Shown: positions 1 through 9,527 of the stretch, one piece after another
Layout of the letters: each line of letters opens with the position of its first letter
Position numbering within the stretch: position 1 is the stretch's first letter
From: Podila epigama
Lineage: Eukaryota > Mortierellomycota > Mortierellomycetes > Mortierellales > Mortierellaceae
Direction: 5' to 3'
Length of the DNA: 41,716 nt
Assembly: GCA_015679605.1 (NCBI GenBank)
Contig: JAAAVE010000018.1
Span: 1 to 41,716 of the forward strand
The notes under the pieces: model-generated
The model's input: only the letters and a program-made list of their open reading frames with translations
Told to the model about the DNA's origin: nothing
Database searches by the model: none
Program-made: the position numbers and the translations under genes

Positions 1-243
1 GCATTCTCATCAGGCACCCAAAAAAAAATTAAATTAAATAAAATTTGGTGGCAATCCTTGAAGCTGTATTTCCAACGATATCTTTATATGGGAATGAGGC
101 CTCAAGGTCGTCACTTTCCGTGAAAAAGGTTACCGTCACCGAAATCACGTGAATCGCAGTAGCAGTAACTCGTAGCCTATCTTCTTGTTGAGCTCAAAGC
201 TTTGAGAGTCTTCACTTCTTCACGTCGTTCCACCATCACTGTC
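1..243 (+). promoter_or_regulatory. upstream region of LSM5
   Basis: This stretch precedes the LSM5 start codon and holds no convincing coding sequence. It contains A-rich runs near its left edge and a C/T-rich stretch just before the ATG, as expected for a fungal 5' leader. No specific factor site is claimed. Confidence 0.35.
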
Positions 244-1178
244 ATGTCAGCCCCAAACTCGAGCGGATCAGCCAGCGCTGCACCAGCTGTTGCATCGATT
301 CATCAACTACCACTTGGTATGTTGTCAATTTGCATTGCTCTCTCCATATAGCGTTCTCCTTTTCACGTCAAGAGGCATGACATACCTGGAGAAACAGACC
401 CGCAAAAAGCAACAGAGGAGAGAGAGGCGATATTTCTCGAGGAATCTTTACAGGGGACTCCTTTACCATATGGTGATAACAGGGACCAACCACGAAGCGA
501 ATCGTAAAGTCAGGAGGATCAACGACCGCCCCGTGTCTGTGGATACTTGGAGGAAGATGTCGTTTCGAGGCACGCTCAGCCTTTAGCCTATTCTCATACC
601 AAGTGCGTATGCCATTCAACGTTGTTAGTTTATACTTTGCTAAAACGGAATTCTTTCGACTCCACTGAAAACAATAGAGCTCATTGATTCTTGCATTGGA
701 TCCAGGATCTGGGTGATCATGAAGTCAGAGAAAGAGTTTACAGGCACATTGAAGTACTTTGACGATTATGTCAACATGGTGCTCGAGGATGTCACCGAAT
801 AGTACGTATTCCTGCTGATACTTTTTTTTTGATGGCGACGTTGGAAAGCAAATCATCGCGTTACTAAATTTATTCCAATGTGTTTTTCTAACCTTTTTTC
901 ATTGCTGATAATATACAATAGCGAAAGCACTCCTGATGGCAGGAAACCTACAAAGCTTGAGCAGATTTTGCTGAACGGCAACAACATTTGCATGGTACGT
1001 GTATCTTTTTCCCTCTGCTCTTTTCGCTCTTTATCCCTCTTTCTTTCTGTCAATGGATGGGGAATAATCCATGTTGTCTGTTTTGGCCAAGCTAACGAGT
1101 CTCTTTTCTTTCTCTTCCTAACCTTGTGAATCAAAAAAATATATGCAGCTGATCCCCGGTGGAGAAGGACCACAATAG
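244..1178 (+). CDS. LSM5: U6 snRNA-associated Sm-like protein LSm5
   Basis: Exons 244-316, 678-801, 922-994 and 1149-1178 give 99 residues, close to the usual size of LSm5. The Sm1 motif is visible ([15 protein letters not shown], then [19 protein letters not shown]), followed by the Sm2 region ([18 protein letters not shown]). These are hallmark LSm5 strings. LSm5 is a subunit of the LSm2-8 ring, which binds the U6 snRNA 3' end for splicing, and of the LSm1-7 ring, which promotes decapping of deadenylated mRNA. All introns are GT-AG, and exon phases join without stops. The first intron is long (361 bp) and the last exon codes only nine residues plus the stop. The N-terminal Ala/Ser-rich leader ([16 protein letters not shown]) is longer than in many homologs. 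Identification is firm. The start is the only ATG that fits the frame upstream of the Sm fold. Confidence 0.95.
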
Positions 1179-1186
1179 TGTACAAG

Positions 1187-1192
1187 AATAAA
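1187..1192 (+). terminator. possible polyadenylation hexamer after LSM5
   Basis: AATAAA begins nine bases after the LSM5 stop codon. It is a plausible poly(A) signal, though unusually close to the stop, so it could also be chance in A-rich DNA. Confidence 0.3.
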
Positions 1193-1497
1193 ACCTGCTG
1201 TAACAAAAGTTTAAAAGAGTAGAGCATGGCCTTGGAATTGGTATTGTGGTCATTCCAAAAGCACACAACTCATTGGTATGGCCAGGAGCCGGGAAGTTTA
1301 CAAAAGACGTTTTGCAATATGGCTGGATGTCATGATGTCAGGGCACTGGATAACATGACACGAGGGCAAACAAGGTCATAAAAGAAAACTGGAAAAAAAT
1401 GAATGTGATATGGAAATACAGTGAAAGACTTTGAGTCCGTCTACAAAGAGTACTTAACAGCACCCCACGAGTCATTGCTGAGGCGTGAACTTCACTT
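1193..1497. other. convergent intergenic spacer
   Basis: This spacer lies between the 3' ends of LSM5 (+) and the membrane protein gene on -. It shows no coding sequence and no repeat. Confidence 0.5.
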
Positions 1498-3600
1498 TTA
1501 TAGTAGTTCGTTTTGGTTTGTACTTGATTTGGCTGGAGATTCTTGCCCTGGTTGTGCTACACCACGATCAAGTGCCTCTTCATGGTGATCTTCATCCTCA
1601 TTATCATCTTCTAGAATATAGACCGCCTCATCTGCACTACTCTCTTCCAATCTAGAATCGCGTGTTGCGCCTGTTGGAGACGTCTTGCCTTTCTTCTTTG
1701 AAATTTCGCCTAGGTCCTCAAGGGCACCTCTATCTGCCCGACCCTGCTCAGCCTCGTCCAGGTCTACCATGGCCAAGCCAACATAACCTTCTGATCCAGG
1801 CCGGCCAGAAGACGTGCCCCTACTGCGTCCTCCTGAAAATGTGCCGTCGATAGGGCTCTGGAGCCCTGTGTCATCATCCTCAAATATGGCTCCTGTCAAT
1901 AAGGCCTCGTCATATGCCACCTTCCATGCCAAGTACAACAGCCTCAATAGCACGACAAGGAAGGGACCGTTGTAGAGCATGATGTCAACAACAATCTCCA
2001 AAGGAATAAGAATGTGCTTGTTTTCCCTGTGTACATCACACAATTCCAGCAGCATAAAGTGAACAGGGATGTATAGGATGCAAAGATACCACTATCCATA
2101 AAAAACAGGTCGTCCCAACGTACGTCAGTGTCCTGGAAACTTGATATGTGGCAAACTGTAACGGGAAAGACACAAAAACATTCTTTACCTTGAATGCCCA
2201 AACATCCCGAGGGAACTTTCCAAAGGCAACGACACCGCTTTGGGCTGGCCGAGTTACCACATGAAAGAGAAAGATCATGCCAATCGCATACCATATTTGG
2301 CTGGTCATCCAGCGAACCCCATCAGACGCCCAGTCATAAAACGGAGAAGGGTTTTTCCATCCACGGAACATGTACAAAACATTCGACGTTAATGTCAAAA
2401 CCGAGGCGGTAATGCAGACGCCTCCCATAATCCTGTAGTTTTTCTTTACTGGCGCCGGCAGTAAAGCTACATGGTTCACATATTTGTATCTCGTCAGACA
2501 AGCTGTTTTTATCACGAGTGCATGCGTGTGGTAATAGAGGTTCATTTTGAGTGTACACTACCTTTTGCGATCGACTCTTGTGTGATGTGCATGCGTGCAC
2601 TTTTAGAGAGGGAGAGCAGGAAATGAGGTATTTAGTAAAATGGTATGATATATCGCACATTCCTGCCCGAGAATGTCGTTTGAGTTGGTTATTACCTCTT
2701 CCGTCGGCAGTACAAGAGTAAGCCAAGCATGACAACTATATCAAAGATAGGGCCAAGTACGGATGATATCTATTTAGCAAGTGCAAAAGAAGCAATGTGA
2801 GTTTAAGTCTCGCTACTCTTTGTGATGGATGGGATGTCTTCTAACTCGATACATAGGGCAAAACACGCATGCGTTGCCGAATATGGGAACGGAAAAAGTC
2901 TTGAACAAGATCAGAGAGCTATTCGCTTCTGACTTTTTTTTTTGTCTATGCACAGACAAAACAAAACCATCGAACCCCTTCTTTCTGTGCCCTGGTCAAG
3001 GAAGGCACCATCATTGGAGACACTCAAGGAGAGGATGCACAGGGGGAGGCAGAGAAGGGAAAGGAAACAAAATAAGGTATTTGACCCATCAAGGTCTTTC
3101 TCTTTTTTTCTTTCCAACAGCAGATCTCATTCATCCATGAGAATTGTGTTTTCAAGCAAACGAGAGAGGTGTGACAAGTGTGGTTGACAATGACAAAAAG
3201 TCCTACAGCGTAGGTCAGAATCCAGTAAATCATGCTGCGTTACTGCGAGTTTTCCCTCAATGTTGTACTCACCAAGCACCCTAGAATGTAGACAAGGACG
3301 AAGAAAATGAAATAGATGATATGTTAGTTGTATACCACCAAGTCATCGAAATGAAAAAAAGAAAGATGAACTGGCCTGACTACAACGAACGACAAAGTGC
3401 TTACAGGCAACGTAGCCAAGGATCTCCCAGCGACCCATCCGCATCCTCAAGAGGACTTGGTTCTCCATGATGAGAACTCCGACGCCAAGTAAGGCACTGA
3501 CCAAGGAGGCATATCCTCGCCAGTCATCGAAAAAGGGCTTTAGAAATGTGACGACAGCGTGGATATGCTTGGACCACTCGTCGTATGGTTTTGAATCCAT
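1498..3600 (-). CDS. unrecognised multi-pass membrane protein
   Basis: Predicted exons in reading order are 3600-3405, 3280-3273 (an 8-base microexon), 2769-2696, 2432-2189 and 2091-1498, giving 371 residues. The phases join to a continuous hydrophobic protein. About six membrane segments can be seen, for example around ASLVSALLGVGVLIMENQVL, GYVAWCLISSVLG, DIVVMLGLLLY, GGVCITASVLTLTSNVLYMF, IWYAIGMIFLFHVV, and CILYIPVHFMLLEL followed by NGPFLVVLLRLLYLA. A hydrophilic tail rich in Asp/Glu/Ser makes up roughly the last 110 residues. The start ATG at 3600 has a good context (CCACCATGG); an in-frame codon farther upstream is less likely. The microexon and the 1.5-kb spread of introns make the middle of the model less certain than the ends. 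I do not recognise the family. The gene is divergent from another membrane protein at 4032. Confidence 0.6.
3273..3280 (-). other. predicted 8-base microexon
   Basis: The eight bases are preceded by a strong acceptor (TCTACATTCTAG) and followed by a strong donor (GTGAGT). Including them joins the flanking exons in frame as VAWCLISS, while skipping them breaks the frame. The call rests on consensus and frame only. Confidence 0.5.
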
Positions 3601-4031
3601 GGTGGATGGATAGAAAAAATGTCTTGATTTTTTGTTTAGTGTGAACAAATAGGTTCAGGAGATACTTGTATGTTGTCGTTTGCTCCGGTTGTATAAAAAA
3701 AATGGTTATGATATTGAATGGAGGTTTATGAACTGCTCTCAGATAACTGAACAAGGGAATGTGAAATGGTCTGAATGAAAAAGACTGAGGTTGACTTGTG
3801 AAATGCACATGAGTGAGGTGAATGAATGACAAAAGAAAAGTAGAAAGAGCAATCAATGCTTTTTCCATGGACTTTGCGCAAAGACCTCTGAGGACAAAGA
3901 GAGAATGCTGAACGTCACGTGGATCGATCATTCTTTGAGCAGCATATTTGGGGAGTCCATCATTCCTCCTTTTCTTTTGTTCATTGTTCATTGTTGTAAA
4001 TTAAAAACCATTACCCTTTCTTCCCCTTGTC
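3601..4031. promoter_or_regulatory. bidirectional promoter region
   Basis: These 431 bp separate the start codons of two divergent membrane protein genes. There is no convincing coding sequence. The side next to the + gene is pyrimidine-rich (CTTTCTTCCCCTTGTC just before the ATG). Shared regulation of the pair is possible but unproven. Confidence 0.4.
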
Positions 4032-5543
4032 ATGTCGCTGTGGCAGAGATATGGCCACTTGTGGCCACAGGCTGTGGTGATTGCGATGACCTCTGTCAGC
4101 ATCGTCTGGGACATTTACTGGCTGTATTTAGTCATGACACCCCTCGAAGGCAAGTTCAATGAGTTTTGTTCAAATATAAAAAAAAAAGGATAGAGTCTAC
4201 TGAACTGGACGTGATTCTAAATAAATATTTTCTTTTATAGATAAGCCAACTTCAAAGGAGATCATGGCGATGATCTTCAAGATCGCGTATTGTGCCATCT
4301 ATCTCGCCATCAATGTCCATCGATTATCTGTAGCCTTGCGACCCACTCACACACGAGTCAAGCACGCCTTCTATCTCTGGCTGGGCGAACGCACACTTGG
4401 CATGCTTGCCTTTGGAGCAGTGACCAGGTATATTTCAAAGAATCCAGATTATTTCAAGGATATCAACAAAGCAGCCGAGAAGAGTGATGCACAACATCTC
4501 TGGGCACTGTTGGTCTTGTTTGCACCCTTTATTGCTGGATACGGTCTGTGGCGCTTGCATCGGAATTTGTCAAACGCAGAGAGACTGGCGCAGCAGCAGC
4601 AGCAGCAACGACAGCAGCAGCAACAAGGATTATTACAACAGCCTGCAGCTGATGCTGCAAGAAATCCGCAAGCCCAAGGTCCAGTGCGCGAGCGACTGTG
4701 GCCAAGACTTGGCATGTCAGTCTACGTTGGCCTTGACTTTATCGAGTGTTGTTCGTTACTTTCACTTGATACTTTGAAGACGTCATGTAAGCATGAAACT
4801 GATTATCTTGCTTCTTTCTTTATCATTATTATTTGCTTATGAAAGTGTATTTTTATTCTTTACTTACTTGAATGTTTCATCAACAATTGTCTTTTTGTGC
4901 AGACTTGACCACGCTGTTGGCCGCCGTGTCGTTGTATATCAACGCCTATGGCTTGATGGCAATATACCGACGTTCGATTCCAGCTCTTCGTGTTTTCCAA
5001 TACATGAATGTAGTGGCCTTAATTGTGTCAATATTGCTCCACGTCCTGTACCCATTCTCATCGTCAACATCTGCGACTGCTGAGCAAGATTCTCAGATTC
5101 TCAACATTGACGTGAACTCGATTTTGAATCCGACCCCTCATGATCCAACCGTGGCAGGTGGAGGATTGGATGCAGGAGTTGGTCTGATGGCTGAGATGTC
5201 ATCATTAGAGTTTATTCTCACAGGCATTATCGGTACAGCGTTCGACCTTTGGGCATGTTATCATCTCATCAAGGAGCAGCAAAGGGTTGAAATGCAGACT
5301 ATGGCTGCAGAAGAAGCGCAGGCGCATACTCAGGCTCAGGTTCACGCTCAGGTTCACGCTCAGGTTCAGGCTCCACCTCAGATACTGTCACATGCACCAA
5401 CAGAGACTCTATCGTACTCAAAGTTACAAACACAGTCAACAATCGTGCATCGTAAGGCTGGACCCAGTAAACAGGAAGAGACGCCAGGGGCGCAAATGGA
5501 GCCAGCAAGTACAAGATCAGACTTGCATGAGAAACAAGAGTAG
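4032..5543 (+). CDS. unrecognised membrane protein with polyQ segment
   Basis: Exons 4032-4149, 4241-4786 and 4903-5543 give 434 residues. Intron 1 has a GC donor (GAAG|GCAAGT). The nearby GT donor would run into TAA, so the GC-AG intron is supported by frame. Membrane segments are seen near residues 13-35 (AVVIAMTSVSIVWDIYWLYL), 50-65 (MIFKIAYCAIYLAI), 85-100, 125-145 (HLWALLVLFAPFIAGYGLW), about 205-240 (YLTTLLAAVSLYINAYGLMA), and at VVALIVSILLHVLY and FILTGIIGTAFDLWACYHLI. Between the fourth and fifth segments is a Gln tract (QQQQQQRQQQQQ). The soluble tail contains a QAHV-type repeat and ends in KQE. I do not recognise the family. Seven helices would be compatible with a receptor-like or transporter-like fold, but no diagnostic motif is visible. 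Confidence 0.7.
4591..4626 (+). repeat. CAG/CAA tract coding polyglutamine
   Basis: Twelve codons code Gln except for one Arg (CGA) interruption. They lie in the loop of the membrane protein at 4032-5543. Trinucleotide tracts like this are length-variable. Confidence 0.9.
5329..5372 (+). repeat. imperfect 12-bp repeat coding QAHV/QAQV
   Basis: Units of the type CAGGTTCACGCT follow one another and code HAQVHAQVQA in the C-terminal tail of the preceding membrane protein. The period is a multiple of three, so the frame is kept. Confidence 0.75.
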
Positions 5544-5746
5544 ATTGCAATGGTTGTCGTTCGTAATAACAATTATTCAAAAACTTCAAGTTCAGTTGCA
5601 TCGGGAGACATGGCTCGAATATATGTGAACGATAGTGCAATGGAGTGTGTTTGTTTATTCTTGTATATTCAAGGTGGCTATGGTGATGGTAAGTGGGCGC
5701 CGATGATGCGCAGGTTGCAATTAACATTGGACTTAGCTTTAGAAAT

Positions 5747-7074
5747 TCATTTGTTAAGTTGGACTGACTTGAAGACTGCATTGATAATTTCGCTTTGGAT
5801 ATTCGTAAACTCTGGATGATCCATATACAAGTCTGTGGTGTCCTTGGCAGTAAAGGTGTCATCGCGATTCTTGACGATGTATTCGATCACAGCGGCACGT
5901 AACTCTGGAAACAAGTAGGCAGCCCGGAAGAGGAATGCTGTGGCATTCGTTGCATCTAAACTGGAGATGAGTTGTTTTTTGGCCCCCTCGCGCAGACGTA
6001 AAAGTCGATACCGATCAGCTGCGAAATATACACGTTCCCATGAGACATCAGAATCATTATCGCACGGATCGTAAACGTGTTTTAGGTCGCCAGACCCAGT
6101 CGAAGGGATATGATTGGTGTACATGTACAACAACAAGACTTTGAAAGTGGCAAATGATGGATCCTTGATAGTGATTCGCGTTGGTTCTGATCCGCCTTCC
6201 ATAAATTTGCTCGTGAGCATCTTCCTGAAGTATTCCCATTGTGTTAGGACGACCTTGTGAGCATAAAGAGTTTGCTCTTTGTCCTCAGACGACGGTTCGC
6301 CAGGTTGGAGTTCGTCAGGTTCGAGTTCGTCAGGTTCGAGTTCACCAGGTTCGAGTTCCCCAGATTCGAGTTCCCCAGATTCGAGTTCGTCAGGTTGGAG
6401 TTTGCCAGGTTGGAGTTCCCCAGATTCGAGTTCCCCAGATTCGAGTTCGTCAGGTTGGAGTTTGTCAGGTTGGAGTTCGTCAGGTTCGAGTTCCCCAGGT
6501 TCGAGCTCGTCAGGTTCGACCTCCCCTGTCGAAGTGTTGACACGTTGGCGATCAGGACTTGGTTTTGGAAAGACGAATTTCACATCGCAGTAATAGGCCT
6601 TTTCAAACATCCTTTCGCTGGATATTCTTGGTATTTCACCCTCCACCTCGCGAAATTCCTGTGTTGAGAGGGTGATAGTCAGGTCTCCGCATAACCAGGG
6701 GCCATCATAACATGTGGTGACTATCGTAGCGTGAGATATTGCTTTCGTTTTAGTTGAATGCTAGGATTGATGCCGTTGCAATTGGAAGTACATGGAGAAA
6801 TCTTACGGTTGCGTGACTTTTTCAAGTCTACTGGATTGGCACTCAACAAATCGCCATTTGAATCACGTAGACTGCAGCTTTTGAATCTGTAAAACTTTTC
6901 TTCTATGGAGGTGCTGTCATAAACACGGAACTCTCTCGATTTACTTTTTAACTTGTAAATGATACTCAAAGGCCCCCATTCGCCTTGAAAGGGACATTTT
7001 TTTCCAGGTTTCCAAGAGTGTTTGAAGATGACTTTTTCAACGCCATGTTTTTTGTCATAGGTATATTCGGCCAT
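5747..7074 (-). CDS. BTB/POZ-domain protein with repeat-expanded loop (paralog 1)
   Basis: Exons 7074-6807 and 6720-5747 give 413 residues. The N-terminal 110 residues are a weakly MATH-like or otherwise unassigned module (starts MAEYTYDKKHGVEK; ends GDLTITLSTQEF). A BTB/POZ domain follows (CDVKFVF, then AHKVVLTQWEYFRKML, then FKVLLLYMYT) and a BACK-like helical end (AADRYRLLRLREGAKKQLI, FLFRAAYLFPELR). In SPOP-type proteins such a layout makes a CUL3 ubiquitin-ligase adaptor, so that role is inferred. Between the first BTB strand and the AHK helix lies an insert of 15 pentapeptide units (LEPDE, LESGE, LQPGK types; residues 157-231), absent from the neighbouring paralogs. The intron (GTAAGA...GATAG, phase 1) sits at the same place as in the other three copies. 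The start is chosen because paralogs begin at the same position; an in-frame ATG at 7182 overlaps a TATA-like sequence. Confidence 0.85.
6296..6520 (-). repeat. 15-bp coding minisatellite, 15 units
   Basis: Fifteen consecutive 15-bp units code acidic pentapeptides inside the BTB domain of paralog 1. A higher-order 60-bp period is visible where LQPDE-LESGE-LESGE-LQPGK is followed by LQPDE-LESGE-LESGE-LEPGE. Because the unit is a multiple of three, several other reading frames are also open across it. Confidence 0.95.
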
Positions 7075-7170
7075 CGTTGGGGTGTAGGTGCGTATGTGTA
7101 ACAAAGACAGGAGTGGAAAGAAGTGTAGAAAGGTGTCAATGATACCTTCATTGTAACGAGGAAGTGGGCA

Positions 7171-7180
7171 GTTTATATAC
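7171..7180 (-). promoter_or_regulatory. TATA-like element of BTB paralog 1
   Basis: The - strand reads GTATATAAAC about 100 bases before the chosen ATG at 7074, a sensible place for a core promoter. There is no experimental support. Confidence 0.4.
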
Positions 7181-8676
7181 ATTAGGAGGAGTTCATGCGA
7201 ATTGTTGCCAGAATAAGGATGAGACTAGCTGTTCTGTTATTCGCCGATTTCTGTGATAGAATGGGTTAGGGGGCAATTGTGGTTACGAGGTTACGAGGTG
7301 GAGAAGGGAATAGATGGAGAGGAAAAGTATTATATGAGCCAGTGAAGAGTGAGGCATCGATAAAGCACTTTTCATCGCCATTGATAAAATCATGGCACCA
7401 TATCTTACCTTCTGAAAAAATAAAATCCTAACCGCCGAACATCAACTTCGCAACAGTATATTTCAAGTGTAATTGTTGGAGTAGCATGTAGATGGCTGGT
7501 ATCCTAAATGTATCAATGCCCATCTGCCCGTGCTCACCATCAATACACTTTGTTACGCTGTGGGTGCGGCTCGTGCGCCTAGAGAATGCCTTCGCCTTTT
7601 CATTAAGATGCGGCTCTGGGGCACCCACAAAATGCCGAGGAGTTCAACACACGAGCGGTGCCCTGTCGTCGCTGCCCTAAGCACTTCTTTGTTTGACACA
7701 TTGCACCCGCTTAAATAAAGAACGAACAACAAAGATTAGTTCTTCGTCAACACTCTCGCATGGCATCGATGTCACCGTCAGTGTCTTGCTCCCACACTTC
7801 GCAACTCTCACTATGCACCGAAAGTTCTTTAGTTGTGTGGCACTCGTTGTTGCAATGCGGACATGGTAATGTTTAAGACCAGGCAGGTCAGGACAAGTGC
7901 AATGGATGAAGTGTAGACTGTAATGACGGGAAGGAATAAAGTTGTTTTTATTGAAATGATCGCATCATCCACTTAACGATACATGATGGTCACGAGGTAC
8001 CTCGTGAAGTAAAAAATCTCTAAAAGTGGCGGAAACACAAATCTATCGTCATGGCGTGTGCTGGGCGCAGCAACAGTATGGATCGCTGTAGGGCCTCATA
8101 GCCTCGAAAGAAGTTTATAGCCGGTCATTATCCGGATAAAAATGCTATTGAGAGGAGTGTATATGCACAATGTACTAATGATCCATAAAATTTTGTTGGT
8201 GCTAGAAGAAGAACATGATAACTTGCGCGAGACTCAACTATGAGCTGTAAAGAGAAGATTGTCCCAGCTTATGATGACATGTGTTTCCACTTGACTTGAT
8301 GACAATTGCAGAAGTTTGTGTAGCCAAAAAAAAAAAAAAAAAAACAGGCATAATACCACATGTCGTACATGTCTTTGTAACCAGCTGATACTGCCTCGGA
8401 GGAGTTTTTTGAGACTTAATGGCGCGAAGACGACGCGAAGACGACTCGTTAACGTGAAGTGAGGCGCTCAGAACGCGTCAAGTTTGGCCAGACAACTATT
8501 TTTCAGTCAGCAGCTCACGACAACATACTGATGCTGATATTGACTGCGGCTTGCACCATCACCCAAGTTTTATTTCGTTGAAAAAGTTTTCTTCGCCTTC
8601 GTCTTCTTCTTCTTATTCGTCACTCACGAAAGCGCACCAAAACTCGTCCTTCCATCCGCCCTTCCATCCTTCTATC
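7181..8676. other. intergenic region left of the TIR element
   Basis: About 1.5 kb hold no gene I can support. Short open frames at 7428-7718 lack homologs I recognise and overlap one another on both strands. The region contains an 18-bp palindrome at 7990-8007, an A run near 8325-8344, a small duplication of GCGAAGACGAC near 8422-8445, and a TTC-rich patch near 8580-8620. Confidence 0.5.
7990..8007. repeat. perfect 18-bp palindrome
   Basis: TCACGAGGTACCTCGTGA equals its own reverse complement. Its function is unknown; it could be a dimeric factor site or chance. Confidence 0.6.
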
Positions 8677-8760
8677 CACCGCACATATTCGGACTGCTCG
8701 GATCGGATTCACCTGTGCTCAAATCCGAATGGGTTTTGAGTGCTCAAGTTCGATCCGAAT
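8677..8760 (+). repeat. left terminal inverted repeat
   Basis: This repeat pairs with 9441-9524. The longest uninterrupted identical core is AAATCCGAATGGGTTTTGAG and its flanks (about 30 bp). Eight mismatches are scattered elsewhere, with no gaps. Confidence 0.85.
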
Positions 8761-8848
8761 CCGAATAGATAAAGGAGTTCGAATGAAACCCGAAATGGTT
8801 GAGGGCTCAAATGGATCGAAAATGGTCGAATAGCATTCGAGCCATTCG

Positions 8849-9403
8849 ATGGAGCACCAGCGCAAACTGCTCCATATCGAAATTGCTGAGCATAAGGGGC
8901 CATTAGCCTCAGACGAGGATATCGCCGTGCAGCTCGGCAAGTTTATTCGTCACAACCACGCAATGCTGACTCGGCTGCCAGTCCTCGACCAGATTGTTCT
9001 TCTTGACATCAAAGGTAATACTATTATATGGCGAGCAGCCAATTTTTTGTCATGTTCATCTTACTCTCACTCTACGTAAATTAAATGCGAATGGGTTCTT
9101 CAAAATCGACGCCTGCTCGCGTTCGGCATTTTGCCTACGGTATGAGTACGTTCCCCATAAGACCAAATTGTCTAACGGCTAACTGCCCTTGGAAAATGTA
9201 ACAGGGCACACTGCACGAGTGATGCGTCTACGGCGGCATGGATCAGTGTTTGTTTGCGGCACGATTCATCTCACTCTCAACCTCAACACAACATGATCAT
9301 CAACATCAACATTCTAACTGACAGAACTGCCAAGCCCACAGAAGATTACAAAGATCTGACGGTTAAAGACGAAGACACAAATGAAGTCAACCAACGCCAA
9401 TAA
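8849..9403 (+). CDS. predicted 75-residue protein inside the TIR element
   Basis: Exons 8849-9014 and 9342-9403 give 75 residues (starts MEHQRKLLHIEIAEHKG, ends DEDTNEVNQRQ). The intron has donor GGTAATAC, a textbook branch site CTAAC at 9315-9319 and acceptor CCCACAG. The phase-1 join gives LLDIKEDYKDL with no stop. The ATG lies 88 bases inside the left repeat and the TAA 37 bases before the right repeat, so the gene fills the space between them. The protein is charged and probably soluble, with no membrane segment. I do not recognise it. It may be a captured host exon, a relic of a transposase subunit or a regulator of the element. Confidence 0.5.
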
Positions 9404-9440
9404 TCGAATCGGACAACCAAGTTCGAATGCGTCCGAGTGT

Positions 9441-9524
9441 ATTCGAATCGAGCTTGAGCACTCAAAACCCATTCGGATTTGAGCGCAGGTGTATCCGATC
9501 TGAGCAACCCGAATATGGGCGGTG
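9441..9524 (-). repeat. right terminal inverted repeat
   Basis: This is the inverted partner of 8677-8760. It ends in CGGTG followed by ATC. Confidence 0.85.
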
Positions 9525-9527
9525 ATC

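Larger units (their letters stand above)
8677..9524. mobile_element. 848-bp TIR element, CACTA-like ends, carrying a small spliced gene
   Basis: The outer 84 bp at each end are inverted copies of each other, aligned without gaps and identical at 76 of 84 positions. The ends read CACCG on the left and CGGTG on the right. ATC directly abuts both ends (8674-8676 and 9525-9527), which would be a 3-bp target-site duplication, the size made by CACTA/CMC-type transposases. A 3-bp match can arise by chance, so the superfamily is inferred. TTCGAAT-type motifs recur just inside both repeats, like subterminal transposase sites. The interior has no transposase; it has a predicted two-exon gene at 8849-9403. 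The element lies in the middle of the BTB paralog block. Confidence 0.75.

Noticed and set aside
2829-3187. Overlapping short frames on + inside the intron of the - strand membrane protein
   Set aside because: Low-complexity Lys/Phe/Ser runs, no start context, no homolog-like motif.
3024-3233. Hydrophobic frame (YWILTYAVGLFVIV) as an exon of the - strand membrane protein
   Set aside because: No donor or acceptor phase allows it to join the flanking exons without a stop; direct splicing from the microexon fits.
5299-5862. 187-codon frame on - antisense to the polyQ protein tail
   Set aside because: It mirrors the 12-bp repeat (PEPEREPEREP) and has no support beyond openness.
8740-8760. B-box-like AGTTCGATCC in the left inverted repeat, suggesting a tRNA-derived SINE
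   Set aside because: No A box or tRNA body precedes it, and the inverted-repeat structure explains the sequence better.
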